Source: CAVQXR01 sp963717955 (GTDB lineage Bacteria; Actinomycetota; Thermoleophilia; Gaiellales; Gaiellaceae). From it: a stretch of DNA of 64,000 nt. The notes below the pieces were generated by a model. That model did not search any database. It had not been told where the DNA came from and saw only the letters and a program-made list of their open reading frames with translations. A program made the translations under genes and the position numbers. The stretch's first letter is position 1; every line of letters begins with the position of its first letter. Below, in pieces: positions 57,910 to 64,000 of the stretch. Where the stretch lies: the NCBI GenBank assembly GCA_963717955.1, contig CAVQXR010000001.1:2294001-2358000 (forward strand). Direction: 5' to 3'.

Positions 57910-58827
57910 TTAATGCTCCCGATCCACGGCCGCGAAGGTCAGCGCCTCGAGCGGGGCTCGATCCGGCGCACCGTTCAGGGACGCGCGGGCCCGCTCGGCG
58001 TAGGCGAGGGCAAGCGCGCGGGACTGCTCGAGCGCGCCCGTCGCCGCGACCCGTTCGAGGGCATCCTCGACGCGGGCCCCGGAGAGCGCCTCGCGCACGC
58101 GGGGATCCTCGCGGGCGGCGAGGATCAGGGGCAGGGTGGGCGTACCGTCCCGGAGGTCGACGCCCGGGGCCTTGCCGGTCGTGTCGAAGTCTCCCGTGCA
58201 GTCGAGGATGTCGTCGGCGATCTGGAACGCGATCCCGAGCGACAGCCCGAAGGCGCCGAGATCGTGCGAGCCGCCGAGCCGGCAGGCGGCCTCGAACAGC
58301 TTCCCCGTCTTCAGCGAGCAGCGCCGCAGGTAGTCCTCGACCGTCGTGTCGGGGCAGAAGGCCTGAAGGCGCTGCAGCGCCTCACCACGCGCGAGCGCGA
58401 GAGCTGCGTCGGCGAGCGTCCGCACCATCGCGCCGTCGCCGGCACGCGCGAGCTCCGCGAACGCGCGCGCGAACAGGTGGTCGCCGACTGCCTTCGCGAC
58501 GCCCGGCCCGTGCGTGGCCCAGGCCGTCGGACGTCCGCGCCGAACCGGGGCGGCGTCGAGCATGTCGTCGTGGACGAGCGTCGCCATGTGAACGAGCTCG
58601 ACCGCGGTACCCGCCAGCACGACACGGTCGTCGGCGCGCCGCTCGGGCGGGGCGGCGAGGAACGTCAGCACCGGCCGGAGGCGCTTTCCGCCGGCGGCGA
58701 GGGTCTCGGTGCCCACATCCGCGACCAGCCCGGGGTACGCCGCGACGGCCGATTCGAGCCGGGCCTCGAGCCGCTGCAGGTAGCCCTCGAGCCCGGGTGC
58801 GGAGCGTATGGTTGCGATCGCGTTCAC
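57910..58827 (-). CDS. Polyprenyl diphosphate synthase (menaquinone side chain)
   Basis: A 305-residue trans-isoprenyl diphosphate synthase. The first aspartate-rich motif is VHMATLVHDDMLDAAPVRRG (DDMLD) and the second IAFQIADDILDCTGD (DDILD). AAGGKRLRPVL is the substrate-binding GGKRxRP motif. The chain length cannot be read with certainty, but long-chain hepta- to nonaprenyl products fit the context of menaquinone synthesis. GTG 58827 overlaps the menG stop. Confidence 0.9.
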   Translation of the reverse strand: MNAIATIRSAPGLEGYLQRLEARLESAVAAYPGLVADVGTETLAAGGKRLRPVLTFLAAPPERRADDRVVLAGTAVELVHMATLVHDDMLDAAPVRRGRPTAWATHGPGVAKAVGDHLFARAFAELARAGDGAMVRTLADAALALARGEALQRLQAFCPDTTVEDYLRRCSLKTGKLFEAACRLGGSHDLGAFGLSLGIAFQIADDILDCTGDFDTTGKAPGVDLRDGTPTLPLILAAREDPRVREALSGARVEDALERVAATGALEQSRALALAYAERARASLNGAPDRAPLEALTFAAVDREH

Positions 58828-59555
58828 TCGACCACGCCGGCAGATGCCGTGTGCAGGGCGACGATTCCGCCCCCCAGCATCTTCCAGCGTACCTCGGTGA
58901 AGCCGGCATCGTCGAGCAGGGCGGCCAGCTCGCGTGGGCCGGGGAACCGGCGCACGCTGGCGGGCAGGTAGGTGTACGCCTCGCCGCCCGGTAGCACCCG
59001 CCCGAGCACCGGGACGACGCCGTCGAACCAGACGCGGAAGAACGGCCGCAGGACGCCCTGCGGGCGCGTGATCTCGAGGCAGGCGATGCGTCCGCCCGGG
59101 CGCAGCACCCTTCGCAGCTCGCCGAAGCCCGCCGCGAGATCGTCCACGTTACGGATCCCGAACCCGACGGTGACGACGTCGAACGAGCCGTCCGGGAACG
59201 GAAGCGCGAGCACGTCGCCGCGCACCCACTCGATCGCCGGCGCCTTCTCGCGAGCCCGCTCGAGCATCCGCTGCGCGAAGTCGAGCCCGACCACGGCGCC
59301 TCCGGCGGCCGCGTCGGCCACAGCGAAGTCGCCGGTCCCGCAGCACGCGTCGAGCACACGGTCTCCCGGCCGCACGACGACGCTCGCTGCGAGCTCGCGC
59401 CAGCGCCGGTCGAGCCCGACCGTCATCACGTGGTTCATGACGTCGTAGACCGGCGAGATCCGGTCGAACATCTCCTCGACCGCGGACGGATCGAGCCGGC
59501 CCGACCGGTACGGGTCCGCGCCGCCCGCGGGCGAGGGGGGCGGCACGCCGGTCAT
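58824..59555 (-). CDS. menG: Demethylmenaquinone methyltransferase (UbiE/MenG type)
   Basis: A 243-residue SAM methyltransferase. The N-terminal VEEMFDRISPVYDVMNHVMT and DRRWRELAASVV are UbiE signatures. Motif I is VLDACCGTGDFAVADAA, and FDVVTVGFGIRNVDDLAAGF and the later RPQGVLRPFFRVWFD complete the pattern. It methylates demethylmenaquinone in the last step. The start is ATG 59555, overlapping the ubiX stop. Confidence 0.93.
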   Translation of the reverse strand: MTGVPPPSPAGGADPYRSGRLDPSAVEEMFDRISPVYDVMNHVMTVGLDRRWRELAASVVVRPGDRVLDACCGTGDFAVADAAAGGAVVGLDFAQRMLERAREKAPAIEWVRGDVLALPFPDGSFDVVTVGFGIRNVDDLAAGFGELRRVLRPGGRIACLEITRPQGVLRPFFRVWFDGVVPVLGRVLPGGEAYTYLPASVRRFPGPRELAALLDDAGFTEVRWKMLGGGIVALHTASAGVVE

Positions 59556-60136
59556 TGTCCCCACCGCGTCACGAGCGCGTTGTCGATGCCGAGCTGGTCG
59601 AGGATCCGCGAGACCACGAACCCGACGAGGTCGTCGATCGACCGGGGCTCGTGGTAGAAGCCCGGAGCGGCGAACAGGACGACCGCTCCGGCATTCCGCG
59701 CGCGAAGCATGTTCTCGAGGTGGATCGAGGAGAGCGGCGTCTCGCGCGGAACGACCACGAGCCGGCGCCCCTCCTTGAGGGCCACCGACGCCGCGCGCTG
59801 GATGAGATTCTCCATCGTCCCGCCCGCGATGCTCGCGAGCGTGCCCATCGAGCACGGGCAGATCACGTAGCCGTCGACCCGCGCCGACCCGCTCGCGTAG
59901 GGCGCCGAGAAGTCGTCCGGCTCGTAGACGCGCACTCCCTCGACGCCGGCGCCGAAACGGGTCAGCACCTCCTCGCGCGGCAGCTTCGGCTCACCGTACA
60001 ACTCGGTCGCGAGCACCTCGATCCCGGCACGCGATGCCGAGAGCCCGATCTCGCAGCCGGCCCGGCCGAGCTCGTGCAGCAGCCGCAGCGCGTACGGGGC
60101 GCCCGAGGCGCCGGTGATCCCGAGGAAGACGCGCAT
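59552..60136 (-). CDS. ubiX: Flavin prenyltransferase (UbiX / MqnM-like)
   Basis: A 194-residue UbiX-family enzyme. It has the flavin-binding VFLGITGASGAPYALRLL, the YVICPCSMGTLASIAGG loop and the conserved Arg in RLVVVPRETPLSSIHLENML. It makes prenylated FMN, the cofactor for the UbiD-type decarboxylase encoded at the window end. In the futalosine pathway these two act in decarboxylating the naphthoate intermediate. It lies 25 bases after qcrC. Confidence 0.92.
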   Translation of the reverse strand: MRVFLGITGASGAPYALRLLHELGRAGCEIGLSASRAGIEVLATELYGEPKLPREEVLTRFGAGVEGVRVYEPDDFSAPYASGSARVDGYVICPCSMGTLASIAGGTMENLIQRAASVALKEGRRLVVVPRETPLSSIHLENMLRARNAGAVVLFAAPGFYHEPRSIDDLVGFVVSRILDQLGIDNALVTRWGQ

Positions 60137-60161
60137 GCCCGCGAGCGGCGGGCGGCGGCGG

Positions 60162-60965
60162 CTAGCCGCCGCCCTTGGACGCTTCGAGGAACTCGGCGAG
60201 CGCCGTGAGGTTCTCGTCGCCGAGGCCGGCGTACGACGGCATGATCGATCCGGGGCTGAGCGCCTGTGGATCCTTCAGATGGTCGATCTGCCACTGGACG
60301 CCGCGGCCCTTGAGACCCTCCGTCGTCAGGTCGGGCCCCACCGCGCCGCCGGTGTTCACGTAGTAGTGGCAGTTCAGGCAGCCAGACTGCACGAACAGCT
60401 CCGCGGCGGGCCGAAACTCCTCGCCCATGCCCTGGAAGGCGAGCCACTCGTCGACGACCTCGGCGCCACCGCCGCCCTCCTTCGCCGTCGCGCCCTTCCA
60501 GGTGAGCACGCCCATCGAGGCGATCACGAGGATCGAGGCGATCACGGCGACCGGGCGCCGTGAGAGCCGCCGCTCCCGACGCCGGTCGATGAACGGCACC
60601 GCGAACAGGAGGATGAGGCAGATCGTGGGGATGCCGACGGTGCCGAGAATCACCGATTCCGGCCACTTGAAGATCCGGAGGAGGTAGAACAGGAAGTAGA
60701 AGTACCAGTCCGGGCGTGGGACGAAGTTCGTCGTTCCCGGGTCGGCCTTGTCCGTATAGCGCGGGCCGAGGATCCCCGCATCGCCCGGCTCCTCGCCCGA
60801 GGTGAAGTACCACAGGCACGTGAGCGCGATGATCATCGCGACGACGATCAGCGACATGACCGTGTCGTGGAACATCGCGTACGGGAAGAACGGCTTTCCT
60901 TCCCGCTGCACGTCCTCTTTGAAGCGCTTGTGCTCGGCGCGCTGCTCCTTACGGAGGCTGCTCAC
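60162..60965 (-). CDS. qcrC: Menaquinol-cytochrome c reductase, cytochrome b C-terminal domain fused to cytochrome c
   Basis: A 267-residue fusion resembling Bacillus QcrC. The N-terminal part is the cytochrome b subunit IV-like segment, with the quinone-site PRPDWYFYFLFYLLRIFK (PDWY) and three membrane helices. The C-terminal part is a class I cytochrome c with the heme motif SGCLNCHYYV (CxxCH) and a downstream SIMPSYAGLG methionine ligand. It carries electrons out of the bc complex. ATG 60965 overlaps qcrB by four bases. Confidence 0.92.
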   Translation of the reverse strand: MSSLRKEQRAEHKRFKEDVQREGKPFFPYAMFHDTVMSLIVVAMIIALTCLWYFTSGEEPGDAGILGPRYTDKADPGTTNFVPRPDWYFYFLFYLLRIFKWPESVILGTVGIPTICLILLFAVPFIDRRRERRLSRRPVAVIASILVIASMGVLTWKGATAKEGGGGAEVVDEWLAFQGMGEEFRPAAELFVQSGCLNCHYYVNTGGAVGPDLTTEGLKGRGVQWQIDHLKDPQALSPGSIMPSYAGLGDENLTALAEFLEASKGGG

Positions 60966-61780
60966 GCGGCATCACCCGGCCCGCTTCCGCCGTCGCCGTT
61001 GCCGCGCGGGCGAGGCTCGACCAGGCCGCGCTTACGCTCGTCGATCTCGATCCGGTCACGTCCGGCCCCAACACGTGACCACGGCGGCGAGGTGACGCCG
61101 AGGCGCACGACGAGCCACATGTGCAGGAGGATGAGCGCGATCAGCGCGCCAGGTAAGACCAGCATGTGGATCGAGTAGAAGCGGGCGAGCGTGTCGCCCC
61201 CGATCTCGGAGCCGCCGCGCAGCACGTTCGAGAGGAACGGGCCGACGAACGGGCCCGTGCCGTTGATGTTGATCCCGACCACCGTCGCCCAGTACGCGGT
61301 CTGATCCCACGGGAGCAGGTAGCCCGTGAAGCCCTCGAACATGCCGAGCGCGAGCAACAGCACGCCGATCAGCCAGGTCAGCTCACGCGGGTACTTGTAG
61401 GCGCCGAACAGGAACACCCGGCCCATGTGGAAGAACAGGAGGATGATGAAGACGCTCGCGCCCCAGCGGTGCATGCCGCGGACGAGCCAGCCCCACTCGA
61501 CCTCGTTCGTGATGTAGACGATCGACTCCCACGCCTTGTCGGGATCCGGCTTGTAGTACATGGCGAGCACCACGCCCGTGACCGCCTGGACGATGAAGGC
61601 CGTCAGGGTGGCGGAGCCGAGCGTCTGGAACCAGGTGACGTCACGCGGGACTTTGCGGAAGAGGAAGTACTTCACGCCGCCGACGATGCCCGACCGCTCC
61701 TCGAGCCAGTCGACCGGCGAGATCAGCACGGCCTCGACCTGCTGCCTCCGCGCCGACTTCTTGTTCGCTGCCGCTGCCAC
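60962..61780 (-). CDS. qcrB: Menaquinol-cytochrome c reductase cytochrome b subunit
   Basis: A 272-residue cytochrome b6-like protein with four helices. The two pairs of heme ligands are visible as HRWGASVFIILLFFHMGR and HMLVLPGALIALILLHMWLV. The Qo-site Gly-rich segment GYLLPWDQTAYWATVVG is intact. It oxidises menaquinol and passes electrons to the Rieske protein and heme. The start is GTG 61780, six bases after the qcrA stop. The split from the C-terminal domain (in qcrC) matches b6f-like complexes in Firmicutes and some actinobacteria. Confidence 0.93.
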   Translation of the reverse strand: MAAAANKKSARRQQVEAVLISPVDWLEERSGIVGGVKYFLFRKVPRDVTWFQTLGSATLTAFIVQAVTGVVLAMYYKPDPDKAWESIVYITNEVEWGWLVRGMHRWGASVFIILLFFHMGRVFLFGAYKYPRELTWLIGVLLLALGMFEGFTGYLLPWDQTAYWATVVGININGTGPFVGPFLSNVLRGGSEIGGDTLARFYSIHMLVLPGALIALILLHMWLVVRLGVTSPPWSRVGAGRDRIEIDERKRGLVEPRPRGNGDGGSGPGDAA

Positions 61781-61786
61781 CGACTG

Positions 61787-62731
61787 CTAGATCCCTTGCG
61801 GGCTCGCCGGGTAGAGCCACGCCTCCGGGCCGTCGACGTGCTGGCCGGGGTCGAAGCGGGTGGTCGTCGTCATCACCGCGTCGGCGCCCTCGCCTTCGAC
61901 CTCGGCGACGCTGAAGCGCTTGCCGAGCACGAGGTTGCCGTCGACGATCGAGTAGCGGTAACGGTCGAGCGCCCGCACCGGAGGGCCGGAGACGACGTTG
62001 CCCTCGAGGTCGTACGCGCCGCCGTGGCAGGGACAGACGAAGTTGGCGGGAGCCGTCTCGGTCACTCTGACCGGCTGCTCTGCGGCCGTGAACTCCTGCG
62101 GCTCGCCCGTCGGCCCGGCAGGCTGCGTCGGGCAGCCGAGGTGGACGCAGCGATTCGAGATGATCGTGAAGCTCGGCTCGTCGTCCTTGAGGCCGTTGTT
62201 GCGGACGAAGGCGGTACGCTCGGAGACCTGCCCCTCGGTCGAGTTCCCGCGGAACGTGGTGATCATGTACGTCCCCTCGGGGAAGTCCGTGTAGGGCCCG
62301 AGGTCGACCTGGGGGTCCGCCTGCTCGATGAACGTCGGCGCGACCGCGAACCCGACGACCGGAACCGTGACCCCGACGCCGATCAGCACGCCCAGGCCGA
62401 GCGTCGTCCGCTCGAGGAAGACGTTGCGAGGAAACCGCTCGAGCTCCTCACCCTCCTCGAGCTGCTGCTCGAGCTCGGCGAGCCGGGACTGCTCCTCGGC
62501 GAGCTCCTCGACCTCGCGGTGCTCCCGCCCCTGATCCCACGCCCAGATCGCACCGGCGAGGATTGCGATGCCGGCGCCGATCCCGAAGATGACCCAGTTG
62601 AGGGCGACGCCGACGAGGAGGAGCGCGACCCCTGCCGCGAACAGGAGCGGCCAGACCGTCGGCCTCGGGAGGTGACGCCCCCCGTCGCTCCCGGGCTCAG
62701 CCGACCGGTGTCCGTCGTCGTGCTCTGCCAC
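61787..62731 (-). CDS. qcrA: Menaquinol-cytochrome c reductase Rieske iron-sulfur subunit
   Basis: A 314-residue protein. Two helices near the N-terminus (PLLFAAGVALLLVGVALNWV, IFGIGAGIAILAGAIWAW) are followed by a Glu-rich helix, a third helix (LGVLIGVGVTVPVVGFAV) and the Rieske domain. The iron ligands are CVHLGC and CPCHGGAYD, separated by about 43 residues. It shuttles electrons from quinol to cytochrome c. GTG 62731 is chosen because AGGGAG precedes it by 7 bases; a frame from 62773 adds 14 unlikely residues. It leads the bc-menaquinone gene run. Confidence 0.92.
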   Translation of the reverse strand: MAEHDDGHRSAEPGSDGGRHLPRPTVWPLLFAAGVALLLVGVALNWVIFGIGAGIAILAGAIWAWDQGREHREVEELAEEQSRLAELEQQLEEGEELERFPRNVFLERTTLGLGVLIGVGVTVPVVGFAVAPTFIEQADPQVDLGPYTDFPEGTYMITTFRGNSTEGQVSERTAFVRNNGLKDDEPSFTIISNRCVHLGCPTQPAGPTGEPQEFTAAEQPVRVTETAPANFVCPCHGGAYDLEGNVVSGPPVRALDRYRYSIVDGNLVLGKRFSVAEVEGEGADAVMTTTTRFDPGQHVDGPEAWLYPASPQGI

Positions 62732-62789
62732 CAAGCTCTCCCTGTTCCCGCGCGGCGCGCCCGCGGCGCGCACCTTACAGCGTCACGAT

Positions 62790-62818
62790 ATCCAAGCGTC
62801 GCGACAACGTCCTGTCAA
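62790..62818 (-). promoter_or_regulatory. Promoter of the qcrABC-menaquinone operon
   Basis: The minus strand has a perfect -35 TTGACA (62813-62818), a 17-base spacer and a -10-like TTGGAT (62790-62795), about 52 bases upstream of qcrA GTG 62731. It lies in the gap after the ubiD-like gene stop and is the only consensus -35 box I found in the window. Confidence 0.6.
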
Positions 62819-62854
62819 CGACGTGCCGGTCGGCGCATGCCGCCCCGGGCGGGC

Positions 62855-64000
62855 TCAGCGCCCCGGAAGCGTGATCCCGAGCTCCTGCCACCGGCGATCG
62901 ACCCGCTCGGCGACCTCGGCGCTCATCTCGATCCGCTCGGGCCACGGGCGCCCTCCCTCGACCTCGAGCTTGTGCGTCGCGTCGATCCCGAGCTTGCCGC
63001 CGTAGCAGTGAGCGGCGGCGGCGTGGTCGAGTTGGTCGAGGGGCCCCTGGGCGATCACGACGTCGCGGCCCGGGTCGACGTTCGCGCAGACGTGGAAGAA
63101 GACCTGCTCGTAGTCGTGCACGTCGACGAAGTCGTCCACGACGACGACCGACTTCGAGAGGCTCAGCATCCCGAGGCCCCAGATCGCGTGCATCACCTTG
63201 CGCGCGTGCCCCGGGTACGCCTTGCGGATCGAGAGGATCACGCAGTTGTGGAACGCGCCCGCGACCGGAAGGTCGTAGTCGACGATCTCCGGCACCATCA
63301 TGCGCAGGGGAGCGAGGAAGATCCGCTCGGTCGCCTTGCCGAGCCAGGCGTCCTCGGCGGGCGGCACGCCGACGACGATCGACGGGTAGACGGCGTCGCG
63401 GCGCATCGTCATCGCGGTGAGGTGGAAGATCGGGAACGGCTCCTGCGGCGAGTAGTAGCCCGTGTGATCCCCGAACGGCCCCTCGATCCCGAGCTCGCCC
63501 CTCTCGATGTAGCCCTCGAGGACGATCTCGGCCTGCGCGGGAACCTCGAGATCGACGGTCGTCGCCTTCACGAGCTCGACCGGCTCGCCGCGGAGGAAGC
63601 CGGCGAGCATGAACTCGTCGATGTGCTTCGGGAGGGGCGCGCTCGCCGAGTAGGCGGTGATCGGGTCGAGACCGAGCGCGACGGCGACCTCGAGCCTGTC
63701 CCCCATGCCCCGCCAGTCGGCCGCGCCGTCCTTGTGGATCTGCCAGTGCATGAACGTCGTCGTGGCGTCGATCTTCTGCATCCGGTACATGCCGACGTTC
63801 CGGCCGCCCGTGCGCGGGTCGGCGGTGATCACGGCCGGCAGCGTGATGAACGGGGCGGGATCTCCCGGCCAGCAGTGCTGGATCGGCAGTAGGTCGAGGT
63901 TCGGCTCGACCACCACGTCCTGGCACGGCCCGCTCCGTACCGACTTCGGCATCGAGTCGGCGAGCTTCTTGAGCTTCCCGAGGCCCTTGACCTTCTCCAC
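62855..64000 (-). CDS. ubiD: UbiD family decarboxylase (menaquinone synthesis), 5' end cut by window edge
   Basis: At least 381 residues of a prenyl-FMN-dependent decarboxylase; the family is usually about 450-500 residues, so the start is probably beyond the window. The open frame begins at MEKVKGLGKLKKLADSM at the edge, which may or may not be the real start. Conserved segments are NVGMYRMQKIDATTTFMHW, the cofactor region EGPFGDHTGYYSPQEPFPIF and VVVVDDFVDVHDYEQV. With ubiX it should decarboxylate the 6-naphthoate intermediate (MqnL role). It seems to be a separate transcription unit upstream of the qcr promoter. Confidence 0.9.
   Translation of the reverse strand: MEKVKGLGKLKKLADSMPKSVRSGPCQDVVVEPNLDLLPIQHCWPGDPAPFITLPAVITADPRTGGRNVGMYRMQKIDATTTFMHWQIHKDGAADWRGMGDRLEVAVALGLDPITAYSASAPLPKHIDEFMLAGFLRGEPVELVKATTVDLEVPAQAEIVLEGYIERGELGIEGPFGDHTGYYSPQEPFPIFHLTAMTMRRDAVYPSIVVGVPPAEDAWLGKATERIFLAPLRMMVPEIVDYDLPVAGAFHNCVILSIRKAYPGHARKVMHAIWGLGMLSLSKSVVVVDDFVDVHDYEQVFFHVCANVDPGRDVVIAQGPLDQLDHAAAAHCYGGKLGIDATHKLEVEGGRPWPERIEMSAEVAERVDRRWQELGITLPGR

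Noticed and set aside
61166..63892. Plus-strand open frame of about 900 codons opposite the bc complex genes and ubiD
   Set aside because: It runs across several genes of the other strand and an intergenic promoter, with no recognisable motif.
1..64000. tRNA, rRNA, CRISPR array or complete insertion sequence
   Set aside because: I looked for cloverleaf-like segments, conserved rRNA stretches, regularly spaced repeats and transposase motifs in the gaps and found none.

Overview
The window is very GC-rich, gene-dense DNA and looks like a chromosome segment of an actinobacterium. The best guess is a deep-branching lineage such as Thermoleophilia (Gaiellales or Solirubrobacterales). The reasons are the high GC, many GTG and TTG starts, 4-base start/stop overlaps (ATGA, GTGA, TTGA), many TANNNT -10 boxes 6-9 bases before start codons (leaderless transcripts), the futalosine menaquinone pathway, a Bacillus-like QcrC, and SARP and Ser/Thr kinase genes. 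I found no rRNA, tRNA, CRISPR array or complete insertion sequence. No gap between genes exceeds about 210 bases.

Layout. 1-18.6 kb is a surface-polysaccharide region. It holds a polysaccharide deacetylase-like gene, a FemAB-like acyltransferase, four sulfotransferases, GT2 and GT4 glycosyltransferases, a sugar aminotransferase (frameshifted), an ATP-grasp ligase, a nucleotide-sugar dehydratase, two lipid/glycan flippase-type proteins and a methyltransferase. A membrane pseudokinase with a beta-propeller sits among them. 18.7-23.5 kb is a zinc module (znuA, znuB, znuC, zur) with two Fur-family operators, and it encloses a peptidoglycan amidase. 23.5-27.7 kb carries a LmbE-type deacetylase, a fifth sulfotransferase, an O-antigen ligase-like protein and a FlgD-like Ig protein. 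27.9-34.8 kb is one compact sulfur operon: a LysR regulator, a fumarate-reductase-like flavoprotein, class I fumarase/tartrate dehydratase alpha and beta subunits, phosphosulfolactate synthase (ComA), APS reductase, APS kinase and ATP sulfurylase. 34.8-36.0 kb is a VKOR/DsbA oxidative-folding pair. 36.1-44.7 kb holds a DUF354 protein, a UvrD-type helicase with a frameshifted HRDC end, a WbpM/CapD-type dehydratase, an aminotransferase, a DedA protein and a phosphodiester glycosidase. 44.7-53.3 kb is a signalling region: a cNMP-binding protein, a SARP regulator fused to UspA-like domains, a small secreted repeat protein, and three tandem Ser/Thr kinases with propeller sensors. The first and third kinases share a perfect 795-bp repeat. 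53.3-54.8 kb has a VapBC module, a MITE-like inverted-repeat element and a Uma2 nuclease-like gene. 54.9-64 kb joins menaquinone synthesis (mqnC, mqnA, mqnE, polyprenyl synthase, menG, ubiX, ubiD) to the cytochrome bc complex (qcrC, qcrB, qcrA).

How it fits together. Sat and CysC would make PAPS, the donor for the five sulfotransferases, so the glycan made here is probably sulfated. The same operon can reduce APS to sulfite. No sulfite reductase lies in the window, but ComA, which condenses sulfite with phosphoenolpyruvate, overlaps the cysH gene. With a fumarase-type hydro-lyase and a fumarate-reductase-type flavoprotein co-transcribed, the operon looks like a sulfonate-forming branch whose chemistry mirrors malate/fumarate/succinate. 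This is the strongest candidate for an undescribed system; its product is my inference.
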